Shown in pieces: positions 63,556-64,000 of a DNA stretch of 64,000 bases (position 1 is the first letter of the stretch; the number at the start of each line of letters is the position of its first letter). Source of the DNA: Aliirhizobium wenxiniae (GTDB lineage Bacteria > Pseudomonadota > Alphaproteobacteria > Rhizobiales > Rhizobiaceae); the NCBI RefSeq assembly GCF_019511445.1, contig NZ_JAEUAN010000015.1, positions 103,140 to 167,139 on the forward strand, read 5' to 3'. A program made the position numbers and the translations under genes. The notes beneath the pieces are model-generated. The model did not search any database and had not been told where the DNA came from. It was given only the letters and a program-made list of their open reading frames with translations.

Positions 63556-64000
63556 GGTGCAATACCGAGAGGAGGAAAACCTGCTCAGTATCCGGTGATG
63601 ATGCCGACGGGCCCGCCGTCGTCAAGGATGAGCGGTGCCCCCAATTTCGAATTGGCAGCGAAGCGGCCAACACGAAATCGGCTCCCCCACTCCCCGGCGC
63701 TGCCGGTCGCTCTCGCGATCCCTGACAACGTCATTCCCTATCCGGCGCCGCTGATCGTCTTTCACATAGGAGATCAGACGATGACCTACGAACTCGAATG
63801 CCAGATCGAAGAACTTCGTGCCTTATCTTGACAGTCTGCACCGACTCTACCGACCTTGGCTACGTCGATGCGCATGCTGAGGGAAGGCGCTTTCCAGGCC
63901 GGACGCAGCGCTCCCAAATAGCTGGCGGAGGCCGGCCTGGAGAGTGCCGGCGGCTCTAGCACCTTCCGTAGACACGGGCTCCCGGGTGGGGGTCTGGGGG
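63556..64000. other. Window end: remnant gene and unassigned sequence
   Basis: Apart from the short remnant at 63,781, I see no supported gene in the last 440 bases. The end is G-rich (gggtgggggtctggggg). No nick-region consensus of rhizobial oriT was recognised. Confidence 0.3.
63781..63831 (+). pseudogene. Truncated remnant of a small plasmid gene (MTYELE... frame)
   Basis: AGGAG lies 9 bases before an ATG that encodes only MTYELECQIEELRALS and then stops. I recall rhizobial plasmid proteins starting M-T-Y-E-L-x-x-Q-I-E-E-L-R-A that run on for 50 or more residues. The good ribosome binding site in front of an early stop suggests a deletion or frameshift. Confidence 0.4.

Noticed and set aside
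63840..64000. oriT at the window end
   Set aside because: The G-rich end and several small stems drew attention, but no rhizobial nick-region consensus or relaxase gene is visible.
1..64000. CRISPR arrays, rRNA or tRNA genes
   Set aside because: No regularly spaced repeats, Cas proteins or recognisable RNA genes were seen in reading the window.

Overview
The window looks like part of a large plasmid, or plasmid-like accessory replicon, of a rhizobium-type alphaproteobacterium (Rhizobium/Sinorhizobium/Mesorhizobium/Agrobacterium group). The base composition is GC-rich. The families present are typical of that group: DUF1612-HTH, DUF982, DUF736, DUF1419, DUF3085, several Ku genes with separate ligases, an imuA-imuB-dnaE2 cassette behind an alphaproteobacterial GAAC-N7-GAAC LexA box, and an hsp20 gene behind a ROSE-type RNA thermometer. 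These assignments come from recognising protein sequences by eye; no database search was run.

Bases 1-31 kb form a dense anti-phage / toxin-antitoxin island, mostly on the minus strand and with no transposase or integrase that I can see. In window order it holds: the end of a DUF1612-HTH gene; an unknown gene; a RES-gamma-glutamylcyclotransferase fusion; a frameshifted unknown gene; a SEC-C protein; a DUF4365-like protein; a tightly overlapping four-gene operon (unknown protein, QueC-like PP-loop enzyme, XRE-ImmA/IrrE metallopeptidase, PIN RNase); a Gabija-like OLD/UvrD pair; an AbiEi-AbiEii-HEPN/Toprim-DUF2971 operon; an ApeA/HEPN-like protein; a second, different OLD/UvrD (Gabija-like) pair; a Shedu nuclease; a small unknown gene; and a 1,274-residue STAND NTPase with an N-terminal PD-(D/E)xK-like nuclease domain (Avs-like architecture).

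Bases 31.4-40.8 kb carry DNA break repair and stress genes: an exonuclease III, two adjacent Ku genes, a stand-alone ATP-dependent ligase, a small heat-shock protein, small rhizobial proteins, and a full-length LigD (phosphoesterase-ligase-polymerase). Bases 41.9-48.8 kb carry the SOS mutagenesis cassette imuA-imuB-dnaE2, followed by two SRAP (YedK/HMCES-like) genes. The first SRAP has lost all the usual active-site residues; the second has kept them.

Bases 49.2-64 kb are plasmid backbone and establishment genes, mostly on the plus strand: DUF3991/Toprim, DUF1419, DUF3085, a 1,694-residue methyltransferase-helicase, a ParB-like protein, an ArdC-type antirestriction zincin, a DUF736 protein followed by two strong intrinsic terminators, and a truncated remnant. 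The best candidate for a little-described system is the QueC-like / ImmA-IrrE / PIN operon at 7,276-11,067. The RES-GGCT fusion and the AbiE operon extended by HEPN/Toprim and DUF2971 come next.
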